From Cafeteria roenbergensis (Eukaryota > Sar > Bigyra > Bicosoecida > Cafeteriaceae), in assembly GCA_008330645.1 (NCBI GenBank), contig VLTN01000042.1, forward strand, positions 62,001-126,000: a stretch of DNA of 64,000 nt, given 5' to 3'. Shown in pieces: positions 50,396 through 59,953 of this stretch (the stretch's first letter is position 1; every line of letters starts with the position of its first letter). The translations under genes and the position numbers were made by a program. The notes under the pieces were generated by a model. That model saw only the letters and a program-made list of their open reading frames with translations, made no database searches and had not been told where the DNA came from.

Positions 50396-53300
50396 CTAGC
50401 CAAGCGCGTCCCCTCGGTCAGAACCGGCCCCGGTCACGTCGACTGCGGCGCCAATCGATTCTGCCAGCCGGCGTCCCAGTGCAGCCCCACCAGGCGGGGA
50501 CGAGGGAACCGGCGAGGGCGAGGATGAGGCCGGGCCGGACGCCGGCGCAGCCTGGCCGCCTGGCTGCATCGCTGGCAGCGCGCCCTGCTGTGACTGCGGG
50601 CTGGAGGACTCCTCGCTCTGGTCGGCCATCGGGGCACTGGTGGAGGCTGCCGCCGGTGATGCGGCGGGCGAATCCACGGGTGCTTCCGCCACTGGCTGCG
50701 GCTGCGGCTGCGGCTTGGCGCCCCTGGCTGACGGTGCCGAATCGAACCGCCCAGAAGGCGCGCAGGGGTCGATACCGGCCAGCTCACCTCTGCCTCCTGC
50801 AGGAGCGGGCTCCACGTCATCCGCCGAAACCACGACGACAAACCGCTGCTGCAGGGGCACACCCAGCTCTGCGAGCGTCGGGGCCTTGCTCCCGGGCAGC
50901 CCGGCCGCCACGACCGACCCAGAGACTGCCGTACCGACGTGGCTGGAGCCCAGTGGGAGCTGGGTGTCCGTTGTTCCTATGGCGGTCACAGCCCTGCCGA
51001 TCCTTTCGCCGATGGCCAGGCAAAGGTCCTCCGGCGTCGCAGTGGCGTGCGCGGCAGCTGACAGCGACAGGGCAACCGAGCGGCGCTGTGTGCTCGGAAC
51101 GTCGCTCCACCAACGATGGGAGCAGCTGGGGCTGGCCGACACCTCTTGTTGAGCGAGTGAAGCAACATCTGGCCTCGCAGTGTCACTGGCAATCGCCCCT
51201 CCGGCAGGGCCCACTGACTTGGTCGCCGTGGTCTGCAGCGAGGACGCTCCCGACGAGGGTTCAGGCACAGCCGCCTGCGCGGGCGCGTCTGCCGACCCTT
51301 GCACGGACAAACACGGCCGTTCCGCTGAAGCCCGGTGCAGCGGTGCAGCCGGTGCGCATGGGGGAGGCACTGGCACCGGAGGGGGCACCGGCAGCGGTTG
51401 CGGCTCCGCCACGCCCGCTGAGCCGCCCTCGCTCGACAATGCCGATTCTTGCAGCTCAGCCCGAGAGTCAGCGGCGAGCTGCGCGCGCCCCTCTCCACGG
51501 TCTTGGGGCTTGGCAGGCGCCGACAGGGCGCTGAGGCCGGAAACGTCGATGCGGCCGACTGAGGGGTTCGGCCGCGGGCGTGGCTGCTCTTCGCTTCGCG
51601 GCTCGGCCTCGCGGGACGCGGCTGGCGGAGGCGCACCAGCGCCCGCGTGAAACCGCGCAGCGAATAACAAAGCCGGCTGCGACCTGAGGACATCATGGTC
51701 GTCAGCGCCGTCGCCAGCGCCTCCCGGGCCTGCGGTCGCAGCACCATTGCTTGCAGGGGAGGTTGCCGGGGGGAGCGCAGGCGGGCGCGCGCCCGGGCTG
51801 CGGCGGTGAACGACGCCAGGACAGCGTGATGCGCTCGTTGGGCGGGAGGCTGCGTCTCGGGGTGGGGTTGTGCGGGTGGCCGGCCCGTCGAAAGCAGGCG
51901 CCCTTGCTTGGGCCGGCTGGCTGGCTGCGTCGCTCGGGCCGGACTGCGGCACTGTTCCCGATGTCGAGGATGCGGCGCCGGAGCTGTCACTCGGTGCCGC
52001 GCCAGATGGCCTCGCTTTAGGGGTGTCGCCGCAGCTGTGGGCACTGAGCAGAGGCTGGCTGTCACATGGCGCGCCAGCCGTAGCCGGGTGAATAGTTTCT
52101 TGGACGCGCCCTGACGACGCTGCGTGCGTGGTCTCTCGCTGGGCCGTCGTAGGCACGCCGGCATTCTCGGTGGTTTTGACAGGGCCAGGGCTAGGCCGCC
52201 TGGAGCTGCCGGGCTGGCTGGGCAGGGCTTGGGCTGGTGCTGGTGCTGGTGCTGGTCGTGAGTCCGCCGCCGACTCGCTCCCTGACTGGGCCGCGGCCGC
52301 CGCGGCTGCCAGTGGCGTCACCGGAGAATCGCCCGCGCGTCCTTCTGCGCCCTCAGTTGCGTCGTCCTCACAGTCACTGCAACGTGCCGTTGCCGTTGCG
52401 CTTCCGTCCCTGGACCGCCCTGCCGACTCCGGCTCTGCCGGTGATGAGGCCATCGGCGGAAGGGCCGAGGTTGCGCCAGCGCTAGCACCAGCATCCACCA
52501 CGTCCGCTGAACGCGCGACGGTTGCACCACGCGTCAGGCGGTCAGGCAGGGAGCGGTTGTGCGGTGGCGACACCCGCTGATCAAGGGAAGACGCGAGACT
52601 TGCTCCAGGCAGACCGACTTCGTCAGCGCGGGAAGCGCCCAGACCGGAAGCGCCATAGAGCCGGTCAAAGAAGTCGCTCGTAGCTCTGCCTGGCGTCAGG
52701 GGAACGTCTGGTGTGTGCGTCGGCTCCTGGCTCAGGAGGAGGCGCGCAGCGCTCGCGGCCGGCCTTCCAGGAAGCGGCTTGCCGGGAGGGTCATTGGCAG
52801 GCGACGCTTGAGCAGAGCCTGGGTCTCTAGGCGGGACGCTGGTGGCGGAAGGCGGAGCTAGCTTGGCTGCTGGTGGCGTTGGCAGCCGGGCTGGACCTTC
52901 CCGGCGAATGACGCCGTTGGGGCCGCGCACAATGCGCCGAGGACTGGGCGCTGGCGCCGATGTGGTGGGGGCAGCGTTGCCCGACACGCTGACCACCCGG
53001 ACAGCTGAAACGGCTGCCGAGGACGACGACGCCGAATCGGCTTCCGGAGGCTCTGGTTGCCCGCTGCCGCCGTCGCTGCCGCCGCCCGCAAGACAGCCGG
53101 CCGTGTCTGCACCACAGGCAGCTCCTCTTCCACTCGCACTGCTCGACTGCCCAGCGTCGGCCGCAGAGAGAGGACTGGTCTTTGCGGGAGCTCGATCATG
53201 CCGCAAGGCAGGTTTGCGCTCCCCGCTGGCACGCGGTGAGGAGTGCGGCGCAGCCGGCCCGCCCCCGCGCTGCTGGCCGGGCAGCTCAGACGACCGGACC

Positions 53301-56300
53301 AGCGACGAGTCGTGACGCACCGCGAGTGCAAGCGCAGCAGCTGCTGCTTCCGCCTCCTCGTCCGGACTGAGGGCGCCAGTTCTGCCGAGCCCTGGTGCAG
53401 AGCTCGCTGTCGGGCAAGCCACTGCTGGCCCCGGCGACGCGTCAGCGCGCCCGCCAGCCGCAGGCACGCTCACATCGTGCACTTCGGCTCTGCCACACGA
53501 GCGGGCGGCGGCCGGCCCAGCAAAGCCGGCGGCTGTGGCAGCAGCGGCCACACCATCGTGATCGCCTCCTGCTGGCTCGGCTGTCCGGTCTGCCTTGGCG
53601 CGCCCCCTGCCCAGCTCTGCCCTGAGCTGGTCGATCGCAGCCGACGCATCCGCCAGATCCTTTGCGGCTTGCTCTCTCCGTGAAACCGCCTCCGAGGTCG
53701 CTGCTTTGAGCGCATCCACAGCCCCCTCCAGCGCTGCAGTGCTGGACCTCCAGCAGTCGATGACGTCACTGGCCACGACTCTGAGCGACTCCACCCTCTG
53801 GGCGGCCTTTGTGGCAAGCTGACGCGATGAAGCTACGCCTCTGAGCAGCGACCGCAGCGTTGAAGCGGGGACTTTCACCGGAACTAGGTGTCCGGCCGGT
53901 ATGGCGGCAACCCCAGCGAGGGACTCCGCGACTGCGCTCAGCTCCAGCTCAATGCCTTCGATGACGTCAGCGGCGGATCCTGCCACCGAAGCAACGCGGC
54001 CACGAAACCTGGACCTGAGAGGCGCGGCATCACCAGCCGCCCCTTCCAACACTGCCGCTCTCGCGGCTTCGCGCCCGCGGAGCAGATCGGAATCCTGGGC
54101 CGTGCCATGGTCCTCGCGTGGCGCGTTGCCGCTCGGCCGCCGCGTCCCGCGGCCAGGCTGCGCCGACGGCTCCTTGCTGGTGCTTGCAGCCAGGAGTCGA
54201 GACTCCAAAGCTCGCAGCCCACCTGCAGCCTCAGCCGACGGCGAAGCCATCCTTGCGCGAGCCCGCCTGACCACGCCTCGGCCTGGTGCCGAATCGGCGG
54301 TGGTTGGTATGGTGGCGGATTGGTCCGTTTCTCTGGACGCGACCCGATCACCCCCGCGCTGAAGGGCGGTTCCGGCGCCGGGGCTGCCCGCCGTCTGGTC
54401 GCCGGTACGACGCAGCTGCTGCGCGCTGCCGATGGGCGCCGGCGACCTGCCCAGGTTGCCCGCGCGCTGGCGCAGGGCGGTCGCTTCGGCCGCCGCCCCT
54501 CTGGGCGCGCCTTCGGCGGCGGCCCGTCGGCGTCCCGCTGCCAGCTGCTGCAGCGACGGAGGCATCCGTGCGAATGCGGCAGATGTGGCTCTGCCGGATG
54601 TTCGACCGGCCGACTGCGCCCCTCGTGACAAGCCCCCACGTGAAGCAGCCCCCGACCGGTGTGCAGAGCTTGCTCTGCCGCGCGAATTCCGCAGGCTCCT
54701 GGCTGCGGGGCCGCCACGCTGCTGATTTCGCGTGCCGGCCAGAGAGCGGGTCTCGCTGCCACTCCCCGCACCAGTGCCGGGAACTGCGCTGCCCGCCGGT
54801 TGGGACTGCGCAGTGTTGGCGGCAGCGGACCTGGCAGCCGAGAGCCCCGCGGCGGTGCCCCCCCTCGACCCACGCGCAGCTGTTGGGCGGATGCCCTGCT
54901 CCAGCCAGGCAAGTGCGGCTTTGGCCTCGGGCGACACAGCGGCGACATGGGCAGCTGCAGCAGCTGCCGCCGCCGACGAGGAGGCGGCAAAGCCCGTGGG
55001 CCCCATGGATTCGCTGCGGGCAGGGGCCCTGCGCGTAGGCCCAGCGAGGCCCCCCTGGCCGCTCAGCGGGCCGGGGGGGGTGGAGGCCGAGCGACTGTGG
55101 TGTCCGGCCGCTGCCACTCTACCGAAGTGCTCTGCTGCGACAGTTTGTGGGTCCGCCGGCCGCCTTGCGGCGGCCCCGGGCGAGCTGAGCGCTTTGGCTC
55201 GGCGCGCGCTCCTCGGCTGCGCGCCGGAGCTCAGCTTTGAGGACAGCAGCGGTGTCCGCGGCGCAGAGGCGGCTCTTCCGACGGATCGCTTCACCCGCCG
55301 TCCGTCTGCGACAGCAGAGGGCGAGGATGCAGCGGGCGGGAGCTGATCCCCGCGTGGCGCGACGGCAGGCTGGCGGAGGCCGCCAGCGGCAGAAGCCGGC
55401 GCGGGCGAGACAGTGTCGCTTCCAGCGGACACCCCAGCGCTACTTGCCGCGAGGGGAAGCACGCCACCCCCTGCCTTTGTCAGGGCGCCGCTTTCGCTGG
55501 CAGTCGTCGCTGGGTCGCAAGGAGCAGGTAGGCTAGCCGCCTCTAGCGTCGCAGGCCCCTCGGCGGCGTGTTCAGCGTCGGCAATGGCCTTGTGGCCGTT
55601 CTTTGCCTGCGCACCGGCACCCGAAGGCCGAGCAGCGCTTTGACGCTCCGCCTGCGACTTCTCGTGAGTCCCCGGAGGGACGTGGCCCATCCTGCTCCGA
55701 GCGAGGCGGCCCCGGTGCCGAGAGGGCGGGCTCTGCCGACGCGGCACCATTGCGGCGTCTGGGCGTGATCCTGCGGCGGCCGAGCTGTTGGCGTCACTGC
55801 CGGCACGCCCAGCTCCGGCTCTCGACAGCTTGCCTCCCGCGACTGCCACCCCACCCGAGGCCGCCTCTGGCCCCGGTGCAAGGTTGCCGCTGGGGCCGTC
55901 AGCAGCAGAGGGGGGGTTGGGGCCAGGTGTCGTCGCCATGCCGTGTGGCTGGAAGGACCCGCAAGAGGATCGGTGAACCGGCGATGCCTTGTCGGACGCC
56001 ACGCCGGCCCCAGGGATGCAGCTCTGCTTGGAGGGGGAGCCTAGTCGGGGCCTTGTTGCTCTGGCGGAGCCTCGGGCGTCTGTCTCCGGCGTCTCATCGA
56101 GCCCGAACGCGTCGCGCCACGTGGCCAGGCGGGGGAGGGAGCGAGCCGCTCTGCTGCCTTGGGGGTGAGTGGTCCTGCTGGCAGGGGAGGTATCCCTGGC
56201 GGGGGGCGAGTGCGCTGCGACGCCGGCGGGAGCAGAAATCGGCAAGCGGGTTGCAGGCTGCCCGCCGTCGCGACGATGTGTTTTGGGCACAGGCGGGGGT

Positions 56301-56824
56301 GCTCCGATCGGTGGGTTGGACTGCCCCAGTGCTGAAGAGGGGCGCACTGCCGCCTTGGCCAGGGAGGGGGGCGCGGCATCGGCGTCTCCGAGCCCCTCGG
56401 TGGCTCGCCTGCCCGACGGTTGGCTTGACGGGCTGCCACCCTGAGCGGCGTCCGGTGACGAGGCCGCCGATGGCACCTTGAACGCGCTTCGTCGAGGCTG
56501 GGCAGTTGGGCTCTTCGGCTGAGGCTCACCAGTCCCGAGGGAGCGAGCGGTGCCTGGAGAATTGGCCAGCGCGTTGGACGCAGAAGGTTGCGCCTCGGCC
56601 GTGCCCGGAGTGAACGCGACAGCGCGACTGCGGGCCAAAGGCGAGGCAAGGCCCGCGGCAGCATCGTCCCTGCCAATCTGGAGCCACTGAGCCCACTCCG
56701 AGGGCTCAAGTCGCTGCCGCCAGGCCAACAGCTGTCGCAGCTCGTTGTCAAGCAGGCGGTCTTCTGGCCGAGAGCTGAAATTTTTGGCAAGAAGCAGCCG
56801 CGTGGCTGCGTCAGGAAGAGGCAT
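50396..56824 (-). CDS. Giant disordered protein with central coiled coil, unknown function
   Basis: One uninterrupted frame of 2142 residues from ATG 56824. The first 60 residues form a compact helical start (PDAATRLLLAKNFSSRPEDR, then LDNELRQLLAWRQRLEPSEW). Most of the remainder is alanine, serine, proline and glycine-rich with scattered RS and SR pairs. A 130-residue ordered block near bases 53600-54000 contains IELELSAVAESLAGVAAI, STLRSLLRGVASSRQLATKA and AAIDQLRAELGRGRAKAD and is probably a coiled coil. Near the C-terminus a second ordered block reads WWSDVPSTQRRSVALSLSAA, then LCLAIGERIGRAVTAIG and LAELGVPLQQRFVVVVSADD. I recognise no family; a centrosomal or flagellar scaffold would fit the composition but is only a guess. 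Confidence 0.55.
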   Translation of the reverse strand: MPLPDAATRLLLAKNFSSRPEDRLLDNELRQLLAWRQRLEPSEWAQWLQIGRDDAAAGLASPLARSRAVAFTPGTAEAQPSASNALANSPGTARSLGTGEPQPKSPTAQPRRSAFKVPSAASSPDAAQGGSPSSQPSGRRATEGLGDADAAPPSLAKAAVRPSSALGQSNPPIGAPPPVPKTHRRDGGQPATRLPISAPAGVAAHSPPARDTSPASRTTHPQGSRAARSLPRLATWRDAFGLDETPETDARGSARATRPRLGSPSKQSCIPGAGVASDKASPVHRSSCGSFQPHGMATTPGPNPPSAADGPSGNLAPGPEAASGGVAVAGGKLSRAGAGRAGSDANSSAAAGSRPDAAMVPRRQSPPSRHRGRLARSRMGHVPPGTHEKSQAERQSAARPSGAGAQAKNGHKAIADAEHAAEGPATLEAASLPAPCDPATTASESGALTKAGGGVLPLAASSAGVSAGSDTVSPAPASAAGGLRQPAVAPRGDQLPPAASSPSAVADGRRVKRSVGRAASAPRTPLLSSKLSSGAQPRSARRAKALSSPGAAARRPADPQTVAAEHFGRVAAAGHHSRSASTPPGPLSGQGGLAGPTRRAPARSESMGPTGFAASSSAAAAAAAAHVAAVSPEAKAALAWLEQGIRPTAARGSRGGTAAGLSAARSAAANTAQSQPAGSAVPGTGAGSGSETRSLAGTRNQQRGGPAARSLRNSRGRASSAHRSGAASRGGLSRGAQSAGRTSGRATSAAFARMPPSLQQLAAGRRRAAAEGAPRGAAAEATALRQRAGNLGRSPAPIGSAQQLRRTGDQTAGSPGAGTALQRGGDRVASRETDQSATIPTTADSAPGRGVVRRARARMASPSAEAAGGLRALESRLLAASTSKEPSAQPGRGTRRPSGNAPREDHGTAQDSDLLRGREAARAAVLEGAAGDAAPLRSRFRGRVASVAGSAADVIEGIELELSAVAESLAGVAAIPAGHLVPVKVPASTLRSLLRGVASSRQLATKAAQRVESLRVVASDVIDCWRSSTAALEGAVDALKAATSEAVSRREQAAKDLADASAAIDQLRAELGRGRAKADRTAEPAGGDHDGVAAAATAAGFAGPAAARSCGRAEVHDVSVPAAGGRADASPGPAVACPTASSAPGLGRTGALSPDEEAEAAAAALALAVRHDSSLVRSSELPGQQRGGGPAAPHSSPRASGERKPALRHDRAPAKTSPLSAADAGQSSSASGRGAACGADTAGCLAGGGSDGGSGQPEPPEADSASSSSAAVSAVRVVSVSGNAAPTTSAPAPSPRRIVRGPNGVIRREGPARLPTPPAAKLAPPSATSVPPRDPGSAQASPANDPPGKPLPGRPAASAARLLLSQEPTHTPDVPLTPGRATSDFFDRLYGASGLGASRADEVGLPGASLASSLDQRVSPPHNRSLPDRLTRGATVARSADVVDAGASAGATSALPPMASSPAEPESAGRSRDGSATATARCSDCEDDATEGAEGRAGDSPVTPLAAAAAAAQSGSESAADSRPAPAPAPAQALPSQPGSSRRPSPGPVKTTENAGVPTTAQRETTHAASSGRVQETIHPATAGAPCDSQPLLSAHSCGDTPKARPSGAAPSDSSGAASSTSGTVPQSGPSDAASQPAQARAPAFDGPATRTTPPRDAASRPTSASRCPGVVHRRSPGARPPALPPATSPASNGAATAGPGGAGDGADDHDVLRSQPALLFAARFHAGAGAPPPAASREAEPRSEEQPRPRPNPSVGRIDVSGLSALSAPAKPQDRGEGRAQLAADSRAELQESALSSEGGSAGVAEPQPLPVPPPVPVPPPCAPAAPLHRASAERPCLSVQGSADAPAQAAVPEPSSGASSLQTTATKSVGPAGGAIASDTARPDVASLAQQEVSASPSCSHRWWSDVPSTQRRSVALSLSAAAHATATPEDLCLAIGERIGRAVTAIGTTDTQLPLGSSHVGTAVSGSVVAAGLPGSKAPTLAELGVPLQQRFVVVVSADDVEPAPAGGRGELAGIDPCAPSGRFDSAPSARGAKPQPQPQPVAEAPVDSPAASPAAASTSAPMADQSEESSSPQSQQGALPAMQPGGQAAPASGPASSSPSPVPSSPPGGAALGRRLAESIGAAVDVTGAGSDRGDALG

Positions 56825-57467
56825 AGGTACCAGCCGTGGGACGGGCTGCCGCAGCCGTCCCGGGGGTGGCTGAGCGCGCACCTGCCACGGTTGCGAACGC
56901 AGATTGCGCTCTGCTTGACCGATGTTGCGGGTCGCCAATCCATTTCAGCCCCAATCCGTGGATTTTGCGGCGAGCGTTCTCCAGGGCGGCTCCTCCCTTT
57001 GGGCTATGCTCATGGGCTCCCGCATGCTCACAGTGGCAGCCATGTTGGCGTTTCGAGCTGTCGCTGACCGGCTGAATGCTGGCGATGCGCTCGGCGCGCA
57101 AAGGAGGCTCGGAAAACGCCTTGACAGGCTGACTGACCAGTGTGTGGCGTGCGAGTTGCAGAAACATGCCCTGCGTGTACTGTTCTGACCCGCCCGTGCG
57201 GGTTGTTGGGCCGGAACTTTGGCATGTTCGAACCTTTGAAGTTGCAGCAACGCGAGTCTGCGGAAAGCGGATTGCCGGCTTGGCCCTCCCAGTGCTCTGC
57301 CGGTGCAAACTCGCGCCTTGCGCTCAGGACGCGCGGAGGCAGCGTGAGAGCACAATTTAATCCCACGGACACTGTGCTGTGCACTCCTCACGGCCGGGCA
57401 GGGAGCTCACCCCTCGGGCTCTGGTGGCGCTCCCTCGGACCCGCGGGTTCCAACTCGTCCGTCCGCG
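56825..57467. other. Divergent intergenic region
   Basis: These 640 bases separate the divergent giant protein and FkbM-like genes and have lower GC. No supported gene is seen; the longest frames (about 150 codons) overlap each other on both strands. Confidence 0.4.
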
Positions 57468-59494
57468 ATGCAGGCCACGAGAAGGCAGCATTGGCAGGCC
57501 GCATCCGAGACTTGCTCGAGACGGATGCTTCGAACAATTTCTGTCCTCGCTGTTACAGCAGCGGCGGCCTTGGTTTGGTCCGGCTCGGGCGTTGTTTCGG
57601 CTAGCTTACGCTCTGGTCCCCGAGCTGCAGTGTCAAGCAACCAAATCGGACACACGCCCTGCAGCAGTCAAAGCGCAAGCCAGTCGCTTTCAGCCGAGCT
57701 AGTTCGAGCCTCCCAAGCATGGGCAATGCTGGCGTCAGGGCTTCCGTGCTCAGTAGCCCGCGACAAGGAGTTTCACCGAGACGACTCCAAGGCTCTCGCT
57801 CTCGCAGTGCTGAGCAAAGGACGCTGCCCCTCTTGTGCGGACATCCCCCCTCGGTGCTCTTCCCAGGTGTACATCCCAGTCAACAGGAGCCAGCCAGCCC
57901 TCCACCGCAAGCCGCTCGACGAGCAGTCTGCATATCAGGTGAGGCCTGCAGCGAATTTGTGCTCGGCAACGGGATGGCGCGAGGTGCCTGAGGGGATGTG
58001 CCTTGACTACCTACTCCTCCTGCTTATCCCCAGGCCGAGGCCGCACACTGCGAGGCAATATACGCCCCGGGAAGAACCGACGCACAGGGCAAAGAGTGGA
58101 GCATCGAGGAATTTGCCTCCCTCCCACTTGCCGGTCAACAATTTAATGATGCCGAGCGCGACGCTCTCCTATCGCTAGTAGAGTACCCCAAGCCTTCCCA
58201 GAGACCAAAGCTTGCAGTTGAGGTGAATGCGTGCGACGACGGTGCTCCACCGCTCGCGCTGGTGGCCGAGCACTGGACGGCATTCGTCACCTCAGGAGGG
58301 CTCCAACTCGATCGGGTGTTCGCGGTATGTTCGGGAGCCACGCCAGCGAGCTGGTGTGCCAGCTTGGCAACTGCAGCAGCAATTTCCCGACGTGATGCAA
58401 TGAGCACGCGGCCCCACTGTCGCGGACTGCTGGCTGCGGCGCTTGTGGTTGACTTGCGGATGCGGTGGCCGAATGTTCGTTTCAGCAGCAGCGCCCCAGG
58501 AGGAGTGGTGGGAGGGGGGGCGTCGCTGCTGGAAGGGCCTGCGGCATGGGTGCTTGCCCAGCGCACCAAGCTGGCCGATGTTCAACCGGATGTCGATGCC
58601 GTGCTGGCTTCGGCAGCTGGGAGCACCCGCGGCACCGTGCCGTCGCACGGGCAGCTGGCTGGAGCAGTGATGGCTTCGAGCCTCGCATGGGTCCTCTCCA
58701 GCATGGGCGACGCGCGAGCTCCAGCACCTCTGCTCAGTTCGGTCAATGCTTCGCTCATGTCCGGGTTGTGGATGAGCGCCTACGCCAATCGTGTCGGCCC
58801 GGTGCGGCACGCCTACCAAAGCTCCAAGCTGCCGGTGCGGTTTCCTCTCGGCTGCCAGCACAGCGCTGAGTACGCGCGGGAGGTTGTCTTTCTTGAGCCA
58901 CTGGAGGCCCACTTGCGAAACCTGGCGTTTGTTGAGACACGGAACCCGATTGTCTTCGCACCGTATCGAGTCCTCCCCAGCTTGCCATCGGTCAAGGCGC
59001 GTTCCTACAGGCGCCGCATCCTCATCGACATCGGAGCGAACGAGTTCGAGCGATCACCCAGGTTCCTCATCGACATGTACGAGCCGTTCGCCCCCTTTGA
59101 CGAGGTTTACTTGCTCGATCCGCACCCCCTCTCCCCTTCCCCCTCCTACAGCGCCAGATACAAAATTCAGAACGTGCTGGGCTCGATCTCGATCGGCTCG
59201 GGCGACGACAGCGACCTGCTCGCTGCATTCGATCGCCTGAACATCAAGGCAGACGATTTCGTGGTGCTCAAGTTTGATGTCGACGAGGGGCCGCAAGGGC
59301 TGACGATGGAGTGGGGCTTCCTCAGGTACTTTGTGTCGTCAAAGTTGTTCTTGCTGGTCGACGAGCTGTTTCTCGAACTGCACTTCTTCTGGCCGTTAAT
59401 AGGATGGCATCACCATGCTCACAGTATGTGGGAGGCGTTCGACGCGATGCGGCAGCTGCGAGCTTGCGGGGTTGCCGTGCACGCTTGGCCATGA
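57468..59494 (+). CDS. Membrane-anchored FkbM/DUF7870-like methyltransferase-fold protein
   Basis: Exon 1 is 57468-57938 and exon 2 is 58034-59494, split by a 95-base intron (GTGAGG...TTATCCCCAG). The product is 643 residues. A signal anchor (MLRTISVLAVTAAAALVWSG) begins at residue 20; the ATG encoding it, at 57525, is an alternative start. The lumenal middle is cysteine-bearing (CPSCADIPPRCSSQVYIPVN). The C-terminal 170 residues have the SAM-fold order: RRRILIDIGANEFERSPRF near residue 487, VYLLDPHPLSPSPSYS, DFVVLKFDVDEGPQGLTMEW near 570, and LLVDELFLELHFFWPL near 600. The last motif is characteristic of the plant and algal DUF7870 group. The glycine loop is reduced to IDIGANE, so SAM binding is not assured. 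A role in surface glycan or lipid methylation is inferred from anchor and family. Confidence 0.72.
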
Positions 59495-59953
59495 TTGCAA
59501 TTGCAGCCACTGCTGCCCCGGTACTGCGGCAAGTGCGTGCGCGTCGCGGGTGCCGTTCGAAGGCATTGCCTTGCAAAGCAGCAACTGACATCGTTTTCAG
59601 TGCGGGTCGCGTGGCGCTTGGACACTCGCTGGCCCGGAGCGCAGCCACGATCGTTGCGCTGGTCGCGGCGGCAATCGCTGCTGTTGCAAGCCAGGCCACC
59701 CAAGAAGGTCACCCCACACACCACACGTCCCACGAGCGTGTCACCCAACTATCAGCCTTCAGTCACAGTTGGGAGGGCCTCACGCGCCAGGCGCGCAGGC
59801 GCGGCGCCTGGCCGTCGCCGCCCAACGAGCGCAAGCGCAGGATCCGGCTCTGCCAGCGGAAGGCAGCGCGTTCGCACCAAGCAGAAACGGAGCGCACTCA
59901 GCCAGGCCTGCCACCTGGCCGGTCGCGCTGCCCCCCCCGCCTCAGTCGTTGCC
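59495..59953. other. Intergenic region upstream of threonine dehydratase
   Basis: About 460 bases between two + strand genes. Overlapping frames on both strands have no support. It probably holds a terminator region and the threonine dehydratase promoter. Confidence 0.4.
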
